A DNA stretch of 64,000 bases from Cellulosimicrobium funkei (GCF_004519295.1 NZ_SOZH01000013.1:1-64000); one strand, 5' to 3'; shown: positions 25,901 through 35,129, counted from the first letter of the stretch. Notes: generated from the letters alone by a model not told the origin. A program made the numbers and translations.

Positions 25901-27543
25901 GCGCGCACCTCCTGGCCGCCGAGGCCACGGACGTCGGGAACCCCGTCGTCAACGTCGCGATCTTCGCCGTGTTCGTCGCCGTGACCCTCGTCATCGTGCT
26001 GCGCGCGTCCCGGCAGAACAAGTCCGCCGCGGACTACTACGCGGGCGGACGGTCGTTCACCGGGCCGCAGAACGGGACCGCCATCGCGGGCGACTACCTG
26101 TCCGCCGCGAGCTTCCTCGGGATCTGCGGCGCCATCGCGATCAACGGCTACGACGGGTTCCTCTACTCGATCGGCTTCCTCGTCGCGTGGCTCGTCGCGC
26201 TGCTGCTCGTCGCCGAGCTCCTGCGCAACACCGGCAAGTTCACGATGGCCGACGTGCTGTCCTTCCGGCTCAAGCAGCGGCCCGTGCGCATGGCCGCCGC
26301 GCTCGCGACCCTCGCCGTCGTGTTCTTCTACCTGCTCGCGCAGATGGCCGGGGCCGGCGGGCTCGTGGCGCTGCTGCTCGGCGTGGACTCCACGGCGGGC
26401 CAGAGCGTCGTCGTCGCGGTCGTCGGCGCGCTGATGATCCTCTACGTGCTGGTCGGCGGGATGAAGGGCACCACCTGGGTCCAGATCATCAAGGCCGTGC
26501 TGCTCATCGCGGGCGCCGCCGTCATGACCGTGTGGGTCCTCGCGAAGTTCGGCTTCAACCTGTCCGACCTGCTCCAGGGCGCGATCGACAAGGCGGGCCC
26601 GGGCGGCGAGGCGCTCATCGAGCCCGGCAAGCAGTACGGCGCCACCGGCACCACCAAGCTCGACTTCCTGTCGCTCGCCCTCGCGCTCGTGCTCGGCACC
26701 GCCGGCCTGCCGCACGTCCTCATGCGCTTCTACACCGTGCCCTCCGCCAAGGAGGCCCGCCGGTCGGTCGTGTGGGCGATCTGGCTCATCGGCATCTTCT
26801 ACCTGTTCACGCTCGTGCTCGGGTACGGGGCGGGCGCGCTCGTGGGGCCGGAGACGATCAGCTCCGCTCCAGGGGGCGTGAACTCCGCGGCACCCCTGCT
26901 CGCGTTCGCGCTCGGCGGCGAGATCCTCCTCGGCTTCATCTCCGCCGTCGCGTTCGCGACCATCCTCGCCGTCGTCGCCGGGCTCACCATCACCGCGGCG
27001 GCGAGCTTCGCGCACGACATCTACGCCAACGTCATCAAGCGCGGCGAGGTCAAGCCCGACGGCGAGGTCAAGGTCGCGCGCATCACCGTCGTCGTCATCG
27101 GGATCCTCGCGATCCTCGGCGGCATCTTCGCGCAGGGCCAGAACGTCGCGTTCCTCGTGGCGCTCGCGTTCGCCGTCGCGGCGAGCGCGAACCTCCCGAC
27201 GATCCTCTACTCGCTGTTCTGGAAGCGGTTCAACACCGCGGGCGCGCTGTGGAGCATGTACGGCGGCCTGATCTCGTGCGTCGTGCTCATCGCGTTCTCT
27301 CCCGTCGTGTCCGGGAAGGTCGACCCGGTGACGGGCGCGAGCCTGTCGATGATCAAGAACACGGACATCGACTTCGCGATCTTCCCCCTGAGCAACCCCG
27401 GGATCGTGTCGATCCCGCTCGCGTTCCTCCTCGGGATCGTCGGGACGCTCCTCAGCAGGGAGAAGCCGCACCCCGAGAAGTTCGCCGAGATGGAGGTGCG
27501 CTCGCTCACCGGGGCGGGCGCCGAGAAGGCGACGGTGCACTAG
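25897..27543 (+). CDS. actP: cation/acetate symporter (ActP-like)
   Basis: A 548-residue sodium:solute symporter with about 13 membrane helices. The family signature ADYYAGGRSFTGPQNGTAIAGDYLSAASFLGICG is near residue 45, and GTAGLPHVLMRFYTVPSAKEARRS near residue 267 is the ActP-type sodium-site region. YSLFWKRFNTAGALWSMYGG follows. The family takes up acetate and other short monocarboxylates with a cation. The GTG start overlaps the DUF485 stop. A long perfect terminator hairpin follows 26 nt after the stop. Confidence 0.9.
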   Translation: MSAHLLAAEATDVGNPVVNVAIFAVFVAVTLVIVLRASRQNKSAADYYAGGRSFTGPQNGTAIAGDYLSAASFLGICGAIAINGYDGFLYSIGFLVAWLVALLLVAELLRNTGKFTMADVLSFRLKQRPVRMAAALATLAVVFFYLLAQMAGAGGLVALLLGVDSTAGQSVVVAVVGALMILYVLVGGMKGTTWVQIIKAVLLIAGAAVMTVWVLAKFGFNLSDLLQGAIDKAGPGGEALIEPGKQYGATGTTKLDFLSLALALVLGTAGLPHVLMRFYTVPSAKEARRSVVWAIWLIGIFYLFTLVLGYGAGALVGPETISSAPGGVNSAAPLLAFALGGEILLGFISAVAFATILAVVAGLTITAAASFAHDIYANVIKRGEVKPDGEVKVARITVVVIGILAILGGIFAQGQNVAFLVALAFAVAASANLPTILYSLFWKRFNTAGALWSMYGGLISCVVLIAFSPVVSGKVDPVTGASLSMIKNTDIDFAIFPLSNPGIVSIPLAFLLGIVGTLLSREKPHPEKFAEMEVRSLTGAGAEKATVH

Positions 27544-27569
27544 CCCGACGGCGGCCCCCGCGGAGCGTG

Positions 27570-27601
27570 CGGACGCCCCCGGCGCGAACCGGGGGCGTCC
27601 G
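27570..27601 (+). terminator. actP operon terminator
   Basis: A perfect 13-bp stem (27570-27582 with 27589-27601) with a 6-nt loop. Confidence 0.75.
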
Positions 27602-27641
27602 TGCGCGGCAATTTCCGTCGCGCGGCACGTCGACGACGCCG

Positions 27642-27647
27642 TACGGT
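27642..27647 (+). promoter_or_regulatory. -10 box of a leaderless promoter (kinase gene)
   Basis: TACGGT lies 6 nt before the GTG at 27654. Confidence 0.45.
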
Positions 27648-27653
27648 CGCGCC

Positions 27654-28223
27654 GTGACCTCAGCGACCCCAGCGACCCCAGCCCTCGCCGTCCCGGGCGG
27701 AGAGACGCCGGTCCTCGTCGTCACCGGGGCGATGGCCTCGGGGAAGTCCACGGTCGCCGACGCGCTCGCCCGCACGTTCCCGCTCGCCGCGCACGTGCGG
27801 GGCGACCAGTTCCGGCGGTTCGTGGTCAGCGGCCAGGCGTCGACGGCGCCGCCCCTGTCCGCCGCGGCCCGGGCCCAGCTCGACCTGCGGCAGGCGCTCG
27901 CGGCGCAGGTTGCCGACACGTACGCGGCCGCGGGCGTCACGGCCGTGGTCCAGGACATCCTGCTCGGTCCCGACCTCGCGCGGTTCACGGCGCGCGTGCG
28001 CACCCGGCCGTGCTACGCCGTCGTGCTGACGCCGGACGCCGCCACGCTCGCCGCGCGCGACGCCGGTCGCCACAAGCAGGCGTACGGCGCCTGGACCCCG
28101 GAGGAGTTCGCCGCCGCGGCCCGCGCGACGCCCGGTGGGCTGCACGTCGACACGACCGGGTGGACCGACGCGCAGACCGTCCGGCACGTGCTCGACCGGC
28201 TCGACGAGGCCCGCGTCGCCTGA
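27654..28223 (+). CDS. small P-loop kinase of the AAA/shikimate-kinase-like group
   Basis: A 189-residue cytosolic protein. Walker A GAMASGKSTVADALA lies near residue 26, a basic RGDQFRRFV loop follows, and VVQDILLGPDL is near residue 100. TAGRHKQAYGAW in the C-terminal third resembles the lid of small-molecule kinases (phosphotransferase/AAA 33 group). No substrate-specific motif was recognised. The GTG at 27654 is preferred because TACGGT precedes it by 6 nt. It stands alone between the symporter and the oxidoreductase gene. Confidence 0.7.
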   Translation: MTSATPATPALAVPGGETPVLVVTGAMASGKSTVADALARTFPLAAHVRGDQFRRFVVSGQASTAPPLSAAARAQLDLRQALAAQVADTYAAAGVTAVVQDILLGPDLARFTARVRTRPCYAVVLTPDAATLAARDAGRHKQAYGAWTPEEFAAAARATPGGLHVDTTGWTDAQTVRHVLDRLDEARVA

Positions 28224-28275
28224 CCCGCCGTCGCACCGCCGGGCGGCGACCGGGCCGTCGCGCGAGGATGGGCCC

Positions 28276-29835
28276 ATGACGTCCGACGCGCAGCCCGAGG
28301 CCACCCCTGACGAGACGTACGACGTGATCGTGATCGGCGGCGGGCCCGTCGGCGAGAACGCCGCCGACCGCGCGTCGCGCACCGGCCTGAGCGTGGCGCT
28401 CGTCGAGGCCGAGCTCGTGGGCGGCGAGTGTTCGTACTGGGCGTGCATGCCGTCCAAGACGCTCCTGCGCCCGGGGGCCGTGCGGGCCGAGGCGCGGGGC
28501 GTCCCGGGCGTCACCGTGGGGGACGACCTCGACGTCGCCGCCGTCCTCGCGCGCCGCGACCAGATGGTCTCCGACTGGGACGACTCCGGCCAGGTCTCCT
28601 GGGTCGAGGGCGCGGGGCTCACGCTCGTGCGCGGGCTCGGGCGGATCGTCGGCCCGCGGCTCGTGGAGGTCGTCGCCGAGGAGCCCGACGCCGACCCGGA
28701 CGACCTCCCGCGCACCCGGCGGCTCGCGGCCCGCCACGCGGTGATCGTGGCGACCGGCAGCGTGCCCGTCCTGCCCGACGTCCGCGGGCTGGCGGACGCG
28801 AACCCGTGGACGAGCCGCGAGGCGACCGCGGTCGAGGACGTGCCCGAGTCGCTCGCGATCGTCGGCGGGGGCGTGGTCGCCACCGAGATGGCGGTCGCGT
28901 TCGCCGACCTCGGGGCGCGCGTGACCGTGCTCTCGCGCGGCAGCCTGCTCGGGCGCACCGAGCCGTGGGCGGGCGAGGCGGTCGCCGCGTCGCTGCGGGA
29001 GCTGGGGGTCGACGTGCGGCTCGGCGTGGCGACGGAGGCCGTCGAGCCCCTGCCCGACGGCGGCGTGCGGCTCGTCCTCGCGGCCGCCGGTCCCGAGGAC
29101 GGCGGGGACGCGCCCGACCTGTCGCCCGTCACCGTCGAGCGCGTGCTCGTCGCGACGGGCCGCGTGCCGCGCACGCAGGACCTCGGCGTCGACTCCGTCG
29201 GGCTCGCGCCCGGCCGCGCGCTGGAGGTCGACGACACGATGCTCGTCCAGGGTCTCGGGTCGCAGGCCGGTACCGGGTGGCTGTACGCGGCCGGCGACGT
29301 CACCGGTCGCGTCGCGACGACCCACCAGGGCAAGTACCAGGGCCGCGTCGCGGGCGACGTCGTCGCCGCGCGCTTCGGTGACCCCGACGCCGACGGCGCA
29401 CCCACCGCGGGCGAGCGGCCGCCCGCCGTCGGTGCCCGGCCCGAGCCGTGGTCGCGGTTCGCCGCGACGGCCGACGCCGTGGCCTCGCCCCAGGTCGTGT
29501 TCACCCGTCCCGAGGTGGCGGCCGTCGGGCACACCGAGGCGTCCGCTCGCGACGCGGGCCTCGACGTGCGCGTCGTGCGCTACGACCTCGCGAACGTCGC
29601 CGGATCCTCGGTGCGCTCCGCCGACTACGCGGGCAGCGCGCAGCTCGTCGTCGACGCCGCGCGCGAGGTCGTCGTCGGCGCCACGTTCGTGGGCCCCGAC
29701 GCGGCCGAGATGCTGCACGCCGCGACGATCGCCGTCGTGAGCGAGGTGCCGCTGCGCCGGCTGTGGCACGCCGTGCCGTCGTACCCGACCGTGAGCGAGG
29801 TCTGGCTGCGGCTGCTCGAGGAGTACGGGCTGTAG
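28276..29835 (+). CDS. FAD-dependent pyridine nucleotide-disulfide oxidoreductase
   Basis: A 519-residue flavoprotein of the dihydrolipoamide dehydrogenase/mercuric reductase superfamily. The FAD loop DVIVIGGGPVGENAADRA is near residue 16, the redox disulfide C52-C57 is in GGECSYWACMPSKTL, the NAD(P) loop is SLAIVGGGVVATEMAVAF near residue 193, and the second FAD motif is LYAAGDVTG near residue 335. The C-terminal HAVPSYPTVSEVW keeps the catalytic His and Glu. The Cys spacing (C-x4-C) is typical. No lipoyl or mercury genes are nearby, so the substrate is open. The ATG is 6 nt after GAGGAT. Confidence 0.88.
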   Translation: MTSDAQPEATPDETYDVIVIGGGPVGENAADRASRTGLSVALVEAELVGGECSYWACMPSKTLLRPGAVRAEARGVPGVTVGDDLDVAAVLARRDQMVSDWDDSGQVSWVEGAGLTLVRGLGRIVGPRLVEVVAEEPDADPDDLPRTRRLAARHAVIVATGSVPVLPDVRGLADANPWTSREATAVEDVPESLAIVGGGVVATEMAVAFADLGARVTVLSRGSLLGRTEPWAGEAVAASLRELGVDVRLGVATEAVEPLPDGGVRLVLAAAGPEDGGDAPDLSPVTVERVLVATGRVPRTQDLGVDSVGLAPGRALEVDDTMLVQGLGSQAGTGWLYAAGDVTGRVATTHQGKYQGRVAGDVVAARFGDPDADGAPTAGERPPAVGARPEPWSRFAATADAVASPQVVFTRPEVAAVGHTEASARDAGLDVRVVRYDLANVAGSSVRSADYAGSAQLVVDAAREVVVGATFVGPDAAEMLHAATIAVVSEVPLRRLWHAVPSYPTVSEVWLRLLEEYGL

Positions 29836-29881
29836 GGACCGCCCGGCGCGGGCCCGGCGCCCGCGCCGCGGCCCGGTCGCC

Positions 29882-29887
29882 TAGGCT
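29882..29887 (+). promoter_or_regulatory. -10 box of a leaderless promoter (ATP-grasp gene)
   Basis: TAGGCT lies 7 nt before the GTG at 29895. Confidence 0.5.
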
Positions 29888-29894
29888 CGGGGAC

Positions 29895-30821
29895 GTGACG
29901 ACCGAGAACTCCGCCCCGCGCGTCGCCCTCGCGACGTGCTCCGTCCTCCCGCAGCTCGACCCCGACGACGCGCCGCTCGTGCGGGCGCTCGACGCCCGGG
30001 GCGTCGCGGCGCAGCCCGCCGTCTGGGACGACCCCGACGTGGACTGGGCCGCGTTCGACGCCGTCGTCGTGCGCTCGACCTGGGACTACTCGGCCCGGCG
30101 CGACGAGTTCGTCGCGTGGGCGAGCCGGGTCCCCCGCATCCTCAACGCGGAGCAGGTGCTGCGCTGGAACACCGACAAGGGGTACCTGCGCGAGCTCGAG
30201 GGCGCGGGCATCCCCGTCATCCCGACGCTGTGGCTCGACCCGGCGCGCAACCTCTCCTCGCGCGCGATCCACACGCGCCTGCCCGCCCAGGGCGACTTCG
30301 TCATCAAGCCCGTGGTGAGCGCGGGCGCGAAGGACACGGGCCGGTACCAGGCGGGCGAGGCGCACTCGCGAGGACTCGCGATCCAGCACGCCAAGAACCT
30401 GCTCGTCTCCGGGCGCGAGGTCATGGTGCAGCCCTACGTGACGAGCGTCGACACCGCGGGGGAGACGGGCCTCGTCTTCGTCGACGGCGAGTTCTCGCAC
30501 GCCGTGCGCAAGAACGCGCTGCTCACCGGCCCGCACCGCCCGACGCGCGGCCTGTACCAGCAGGAGGAGATGAGCCCGTTCACCGCGTCCGACGAGCAGC
30601 TCGACGTCGCGCGGCGGGCCCTGGCCGTGGCGGCCGACGCCGTCGGCGGCGGCGACCCGGCGAGCTTCCTCTACGCGCGCGTGGACGTCGTCACGGGCAA
30701 CGACGACGGCGGCGTCGTGGTCATCGAGCTCGAGCTCACCGAGCCGTCGCTGTTCCTCGCGCTCTCCCCGGGGTCTCTCGACCGGTTCGCCGACGCGATC
30801 GCGGCGCGCGTCGCGCGCTGA
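29895..30821 (+). CDS. ATP-grasp ligase-like protein
   Basis: A 308-residue cytosolic protein with a glutathione-synthetase-like ATP-grasp fold. VVVRSTWDYSARRDEFVAWA near residue 57, RWNTDKGYLRELEGAGIPVIPT near residue 92, the ATP-binding lysine in FVIKPVVSAGAKDTGRY near residue 137, and the C-terminal acidic metal site VVVIELELTEPSLFLAL (E-x-E-x-T-E-P) are clear. The family contains peptide and cofactor ligases; its substrate here is unknown and no peptide substrate gene lies beside it. The GTG is 7 nt after TAGGCT. Confidence 0.82.
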   Translation: MTTENSAPRVALATCSVLPQLDPDDAPLVRALDARGVAAQPAVWDDPDVDWAAFDAVVVRSTWDYSARRDEFVAWASRVPRILNAEQVLRWNTDKGYLRELEGAGIPVIPTLWLDPARNLSSRAIHTRLPAQGDFVIKPVVSAGAKDTGRYQAGEAHSRGLAIQHAKNLLVSGREVMVQPYVTSVDTAGETGLVFVDGEFSHAVRKNALLTGPHRPTRGLYQQEEMSPFTASDEQLDVARRALAVAADAVGGGDPASFLYARVDVVTGNDDGGVVVIELELTEPSLFLALSPGSLDRFADAIAARVAR

Positions 30822-30842
30822 CCCGCACAGGCCCGTCCACGC

Positions 30843-30884
30843 ACGACGGCGGCCCGTCCCGATCCCGGGACGGGCCGCCGTCGT
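30843..30884. terminator. bidirectional terminator between ATP-grasp and betaine ABC genes
   Basis: An 18-bp perfect stem (30843-30860 with 30867-30884) with a 6-nt loop lies between two convergent genes. Confidence 0.78.
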
Positions 30885-30891
30885 CGTGCGG

Positions 30892-31815
30892 TCAGGCGAG
30901 GCCGTTCTCCGACAGCCAGTCCGCGGCGATGTCCTCGGGCGAACGCTGGTCGACCGTGGACTCCACGTTGAGGGCGACGAGGCCCTCGGGGGTGAGCGCC
31001 TCGCTCACCGGGTTGATGACGTCCGCGATCTCGTCGGCGATGTCCGCGTTGACCAGCGGCACGACGTTCGAGGCGAGGAACAGGCCCTCCGGGTCCTCGA
31101 GCGTGACGAGCTTCTCCGTCTGGATGCGCGGGTCCGCGCTGAACACGTTCGCGATGTTCACGGTCCCGGCGACGAGGTCCTGGACGGTCGTGTCGCCCGT
31201 CGCGACGAACGACACGTCGACCCCGTAGACGTCCTTGAGCCCCTGCGGGCCGTAGGGGCGCTGCTCGAGCTCCGCAGGGCCGCCGAGCGTGAGCGGCACG
31301 TCGAGGCCGGCGAGGTCGGACAGGCTCGTGAGGTCGTTCTCCGTGGCGAACGCCTCGGTGACGTTGTAGGAGTCCTGGTCCGTGGCGGTCGACTGGTCGA
31401 GGACCGTGAGGCCGTCGGGCAGGGCCTCCTGGAGCGCCGCGTACACGTCGTCGGGCGACGTCGCCGTGGTCTCCGGGTCGAAGAACTGCAGCAGGTTGCC
31501 CGTGTACTCCGGGAAGAGCTGCACCTCGCCGCTCTCGAGCGCCGGCATGTACGCGTCGCGCTGGCCGATCGAAAAGTTGCGCTCGACCGTGAAGCCCTCC
31601 GCTTCGAGCGCCTGCGCGTAGATCTCCGCGATGATCTCGTTCGAGTAGTAGGCCTGCGAGCCGACGACGATCGTGTCGGACGAGGCGCTGCCGCCGCCGT
31701 CGGAGCTCGTGGTGTCCTCGGCGAGCGGGTCGGACCCGCCGCCGCAGGCGGTGAGGGCGAGGACGGCGGTCGCCGCGGTGGCGACGAGGGCGGCGGTGCG
31801 TCGGGTGGTGCGCAT
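30892..31815 (-). CDS. glycine betaine/choline-type ABC transporter lipoprotein
   Basis: A 307-residue substrate-binding lipoprotein. The signal ends in a lipobox LTACGGG with the lipid-anchored cysteine at residue 24. The mature part has the OpuAC/OsmF family start TIVVGSQAYYSNEIIAEIYAQALEAEGF and LFPEYTGNLLQFF, where the aromatic residues usually form the quaternary-amine cage. It is the last gene of a four-gene operon ordered ATPase, permease, permease, binding protein. Role: probably uptake of compatible solutes in osmotic stress. Confidence 0.9.
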   Translation of the reverse strand: MRTTRRTAALVATAATAVLALTACGGGSDPLAEDTTSSDGGGSASSDTIVVGSQAYYSNEIIAEIYAQALEAEGFTVERNFSIGQRDAYMPALESGEVQLFPEYTGNLLQFFDPETTATSPDDVYAALQEALPDGLTVLDQSTATDQDSYNVTEAFATENDLTSLSDLAGLDVPLTLGGPAELEQRPYGPQGLKDVYGVDVSFVATGDTTVQDLVAGTVNIANVFSADPRIQTEKLVTLEDPEGLFLASNVVPLVNADIADEIADVINPVSEALTPEGLVALNVESTVDQRSPEDIAADWLSENGLA

Positions 31816-31895
31816 GTGTCTGCCTTTCTGAGGGCCGTCCCGGGGACCGGGAGGGGTCGGTTCGGCGCGTGCGGCGGGGGAGCGCCGTCCGCGTG

Positions 31896-32627
31896 TCAGG
31901 CGGTGGTGGGTTCGGGGGCGCGGCGGCGCCGCCGGGACGGGGAGTCTTCCGCGGACCGGCCCGCCGTGACGCCGCGCGGCACGACGACCCGTTGGAGGAT
32001 CGCGAACAGTGCGTCGAGCACGACGGCCAGCACGACGATGACGAGCGCCGCCCCGAGGATCTGGGAGAAGTCGCGGATCTGGATGCCCTGCACGATGTAG
32101 AAGCCGAGTCCCCAGTTGCCGACGTAGCCTGCGAGCGTCACGGTGGCGACGACCTGGAGCGTCGCGGACCGCAGCCCGCCGATGAGCAGCGGCAGCCCGA
32201 GAGGAACCTCGGCCTTGAGGAGGACCTGCCACCCGGTCATGCCGACGGACCGGGCGCCGTCGACCACGCGCCGCTCGACGGCCTCGATACCGGCGTACGC
32301 CCCCGCGAGGATGGGCGGGATCGCGAGGAGCACGAACGCCGTGATCGACGCGGCGACCTTGTGGGTCACCCCGAGCACGAGCACGAGCAGCAGGACGAGC
32401 CCGAACGAGGGCACGGCGCGCGCCGCGCCCGAGAGGGCGACCGCGATCTCCCGCCCGCGCCCGGTGTGGCCGATCGCCCAGCCTGCGGGGATAGCGATCG
32501 CCGCGGCGATCAGCACCGCCACGAACGTGAACGCGAGGTGGGTCCAGATCGCCTCGGGCAGCGGGAGCGCGCCGGTGAGCCGGTCGGGGGAGAAGATCCA
32601 GGCGACCGCGTCGGAGAAGACGTTCAT
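31896..32627 (-). CDS. betaine/choline-type ABC transporter permease 2
   Basis: A 243-residue permease with five to six helices (HLAFTFVAVLIAAAIAIPAGW, ALSGAARAVPSFGLVLLLVLVLG) and the EAA-loop-like EAVERRVVDGARSVGMTGWQVLLKAEVPLGLPLLIGGLR that contacts the ATPase. The C terminus is a basic tail (SRRRRRAPEPTTA). The ATG overlaps the stop of permease 1 by 4 nt. The gap to the binding-protein gene is 80 nt. Confidence 0.9.
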   Translation of the reverse strand: MNVFSDAVAWIFSPDRLTGALPLPEAIWTHLAFTFVAVLIAAAIAIPAGWAIGHTGRGREIAVALSGAARAVPSFGLVLLLVLVLGVTHKVAASITAFVLLAIPPILAGAYAGIEAVERRVVDGARSVGMTGWQVLLKAEVPLGLPLLIGGLRSATLQVVATVTLAGYVGNWGLGFYIVQGIQIRDFSQILGAALVIVVLAVVLDALFAILQRVVVPRGVTAGRSAEDSPSRRRRRAPEPTTA

Positions 32628-33265
32628 GCGCGCACCTTCCGGGACCAGGGCATGACCGCTCGCCCGGCGAGCACGAGCAGCAGGTCGACGAGCAGGGCGA
32701 TGACGACGACCGCGACGACGCCGGCCAGGATCTCGGGGACGATCTGCCGCTGGTAGCCGTTGGTGAACAGGTAACCGAGGTTGTCGATCCCGATGAGGAT
32801 GCCGACCGTCGCGAGCGAGATGGTCGAGACGGCCGTGACGCGCAGCCCGGCGAGCACCACCGGGCCGGCGAGCGGGAGGTCGACCTGCCAGAAGCGTCGC
32901 CACGGCCCGTACCCGACGGCGAGGGCTGCCTGCCGGACCGTCGGGTCGACCGAAGCCAGGGCGTCGGCGACGAACCGCGTCATGATTGCCACCGCGTAGA
33001 TCGTCAGTGCCACCACCAGGTTGACCTCGGACAGGAAGCTGATGCCGAGGAGCGGCGGGAGCAGCGCGAAGAGCGCGAGCGACGGGATCGTGTAGAGCAG
33101 CCCGACGAGCGTGAGCACGAGACCCCGCGTGAGGCGGAACCGGAACGCGAGCCAGCCCAGCGGGATCGAGACGACGAACCCCAGCACGATCGGCACGACG
33201 CACTGGCGCAGGTGCTCGACGGTCAGCCGGCCGATGAGGTCGACGTTGTCCAGGACCCAGGTCAT
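32624..33265 (-). CDS. betaine/choline-type ABC transporter permease 1
   Basis: A 213-residue permease, homologous in layout to permease 2. It has about five helices (VVPIVLGFVVSIPLGWLAF, LVLTLVGLLYTIPSLALFALLPPLLG) and the EAA loop DALASVDPTVRQAALAVGYGPWRRFWQVDLPLAGPVVLAGLR. The two permeases presumably form a heterodimer. The ATG overlaps the ATPase stop by 4 nt. Confidence 0.9.
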   Translation of the reverse strand: MTWVLDNVDLIGRLTVEHLRQCVVPIVLGFVVSIPLGWLAFRFRLTRGLVLTLVGLLYTIPSLALFALLPPLLGISFLSEVNLVVALTIYAVAIMTRFVADALASVDPTVRQAALAVGYGPWRRFWQVDLPLAGPVVLAGLRVTAVSTISLATVGILIGIDNLGYLFTNGYQRQIVPEILAGVVAVVVIALLVDLLLVLAGRAVMPWSRKVRA

Positions 33266-34095
33266 GCGCCGTCCTCGGGGGCGTCGCCGACGAGCACGCC
33301 CTGGGTCCGTCCCGCGCCGTCGACGAGGACCGTGCCGTGGTCCGTCCGCTTCGTGCGCAGCGCACGACGGCCGCGCTCGGCACCGATGAAGCTCGCGACG
33401 AACTCGCTCGCGGGGTTCTCGAGCATCTCGCTCGGGGACCCGATCTGCGCGATCTGCGCCCCCTTCTCGAGGATCACGACCTGGTCGCCGAGCAGGAAGG
33501 CCTCGTCGACGTCGTGCGTGACGAAGACGACCGTCTTCTCCAGCTCCCGCTGCAGCCTGATGGTCTCGGTCTGGAGCTCGGCCCGCACGATCGGGTCGAC
33601 CGCGCCGAACGGCTCGTCCATGAGCAGGATGTTCGGGTCCGCGGCGAGCGCGCGGGCGACGCCCACGCGCTGCTGCTGGCCCCCCGAGAGCTGGCTCGGG
33701 TAGCGGTCGGCGAGCGCCCGGTCGAGGCCGACCGTGTCGAGGAGCTCGAGGGCGCGCTCGCGCGCCTGCCTCCGGGGCGTGCCCTCGAGCCGCAGGACCG
33801 TCGTCACGTTATCGACGACCTTGTAGTGGGGGAGCAGCCCGCCGTTCTGCAGGACGTACCCGATGCTGCGCCGCAGCTTCACCGGGTCGCGGTCGAGGAC
33901 GGAGCTGCCGTCGATCTCGATCGTGCCGGACGTGGGCTCGACCATCCGGTTGATCATGCGCAGGAGCGTCGTCTTGCCGCTCCCGGAGGAGCCGACGAGC
34001 ACCGTGGTGCGGTGGGGTGGGATGACGAGGTCGAAGTCGGCGACCGCGGCCGTGCCGTCGGGGTACGTCTTCGTGACCGATCGGAACTCGATCAT
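33262..34095 (-). CDS. betaine/choline-type ABC transporter ATP-binding protein
   Basis: A 277-residue ATPase, first gene of the operon. Walker A VGSSGSGKTTLLRMINR is near residue 35, signature LSGGQQQRVGVARAL near 135, Walker B ILLMDEPFGAVDP near 158 and the H-loop FVTHDVDEAF near 190. The C-terminal 40 residues lack the CBS domains found in many OpuA/ProV proteins, so it is closer to the short type. ATG 34095 (MIEFRSVTKTYPDGTAAV) is the family start; a longer reading frame upstream is not supported. Confidence 0.92.
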   Translation of the reverse strand: MIEFRSVTKTYPDGTAAVADFDLVIPPHRTTVLVGSSGSGKTTLLRMINRMVEPTSGTIEIDGSSVLDRDPVKLRRSIGYVLQNGGLLPHYKVVDNVTTVLRLEGTPRRQARERALELLDTVGLDRALADRYPSQLSGGQQQRVGVARALAADPNILLMDEPFGAVDPIVRAELQTETIRLQRELEKTVVFVTHDVDEAFLLGDQVVILEKGAQIAQIGSPSEMLENPASEFVASFIGAERGRRALRTKRTDHGTVLVDGAGRTQGVLVGDAPEDGA

Positions 34096-34313
34096 GGGGC
34101 GCTGCCTCCCGACAGTCGGTGAACGGCCTCCACCCAACCACGACCGCGGTTCGGCTCGTCAAGCGCAATGCCGCGCGTCCCCCAGACCGTACGACGAACC
34201 ACCGACACGCCGCACCCGGACCGCGCGGGCAGCCTCCGCACGGGTGCGGCGGCCGCCCGCGCGCGTCCGGCGGGCCGCGCGGATTCGCCCGTGACGTGCG
34301 TCACGCCACGTCC

Positions 34314-34319
34314 TATCGT
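34314..34319 (+). promoter_or_regulatory. -10 box of a leaderless promoter (LysE-family gene)
   Basis: TATCGT lies 6 nt before the GTG at 34326. The 230 nt between the divergent ABC operon and this gene hold no other evident feature. Confidence 0.5.
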
Positions 34320-34325
34320 GGCGCT

Positions 34326-34967
34326 GTGCCGCACCTCGACGCCCTCCTCGCCTTCGCGCTCGCCTCCCTCGTGCTCGTCGCGATCCCGGGCCCGAGCGTG
34401 CTCTTCGTCGTCGGCCGCTCGCTCACGCTGGGCCACCGCGGCGGCGTGCTCAGCGTGCTCGGCAACGAGCTGGGCGCGCTCACGCTCGTGGTCGCGGTGG
34501 CGCTCGGGGTCGGGACGGTCGTCGCGACGTCGGTCGCGATCTTCACGGTCGTCAAGCTCGTCGGGGCCGCCTACCTCGTGTGGCTCGGCGTCCAGGCGGT
34601 CCGCCACCGGCGCGACGGGACCGTCACCGTCGACGCCGCCCCCGTCCGCGAGCCCTGGTGGCGCGTGGTGCGGCAGGGCTACGCCGTCGGGGTGACCAAC
34701 CCCAAGACGATCGTGTTCTTCGTCGCGGTGCTGCCGCAGTTCACCGACTTCCACGCGGGCCGCGTGCCCGCGCAGATGGTGGTGCTCGGGCTCGTCTTCA
34801 CCCTCATCGCGTTCGTGTGCGACAGCGTCTGGGCGCTGGCGGCGGGCGCGGCCCGCTCGTGGTTCGCGTCCTCGCCCCGACGGCTCGGCGCGGTGCGGGC
34901 CGCGGGCGGCGGGATGATGATCGGCCTCGGTGGCGTCCTCGCCGTCGCGTCGCACCGCGCACCCTGA
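34326..34967 (+). CDS. LysE family amino-acid exporter
   Basis: A 213-residue membrane protein with about six helices. The family motif LVAIPGPSVLFVVGRSLTLGHRGGVLSVLGNELG lies near residue 17 and the second typical block, QGYAVGVTNPKTIVFFVAVLPQF, near residue 118. LysE/RhtB proteins export amino acids such as lysine or homoserine; the specific substrate is not evident. The GTG at 34326 is supported by its -10 box. A perfect palindromic terminator follows 46 nt after the stop. Confidence 0.88.
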   Translation: MPHLDALLAFALASLVLVAIPGPSVLFVVGRSLTLGHRGGVLSVLGNELGALTLVVAVALGVGTVVATSVAIFTVVKLVGAAYLVWLGVQAVRHRRDGTVTVDAAPVREPWWRVVRQGYAVGVTNPKTIVFFVAVLPQFTDFHAGRVPAQMVVLGLVFTLIAFVCDSVWALAAGAARSWFASSPRRLGAVRAAGGGMMIGLGGVLAVASHRAP

Positions 34968-35013
34968 GCGGCCCGGAGCGCGCCGACGGGGGCTCCTCGG
35001 GCACGGGACGCGA

Positions 35014-35047
35014 CGAGGGCCGGTCTCCGTACGGAGACCGGCCCTCG
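35014..35047. terminator. bidirectional terminator palindrome
   Basis: Arms 35014-35030 and 35031-35047 are perfectly complementary over 17 bp with no spacer (the tip must open to form a loop). It serves the LysE gene on the plus strand and the tRNA-His gene on the minus strand. Confidence 0.7.
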
Positions 35048-35052
35048 CCGTC

Positions 35053-35129
35053 TGGGGTGAGTAACGGGACTTGAACCCGCGACCCCCTGGACCACAACCA
35101 GGTGCTCTACCAGCTGAGCTATACCCACC
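35053..35129 (-). tRNA. tRNA-His (GTG anticodon)
   Basis: On the minus strand the acceptor arm GTGGGTA pairs with TACTCAC, the extra 5' G (position -1) faces discriminator C73, and CCA is encoded. The anticodon loop TTGTGGT gives GTG. The T arm contains GGTTCGAACC. Confidence 0.95.
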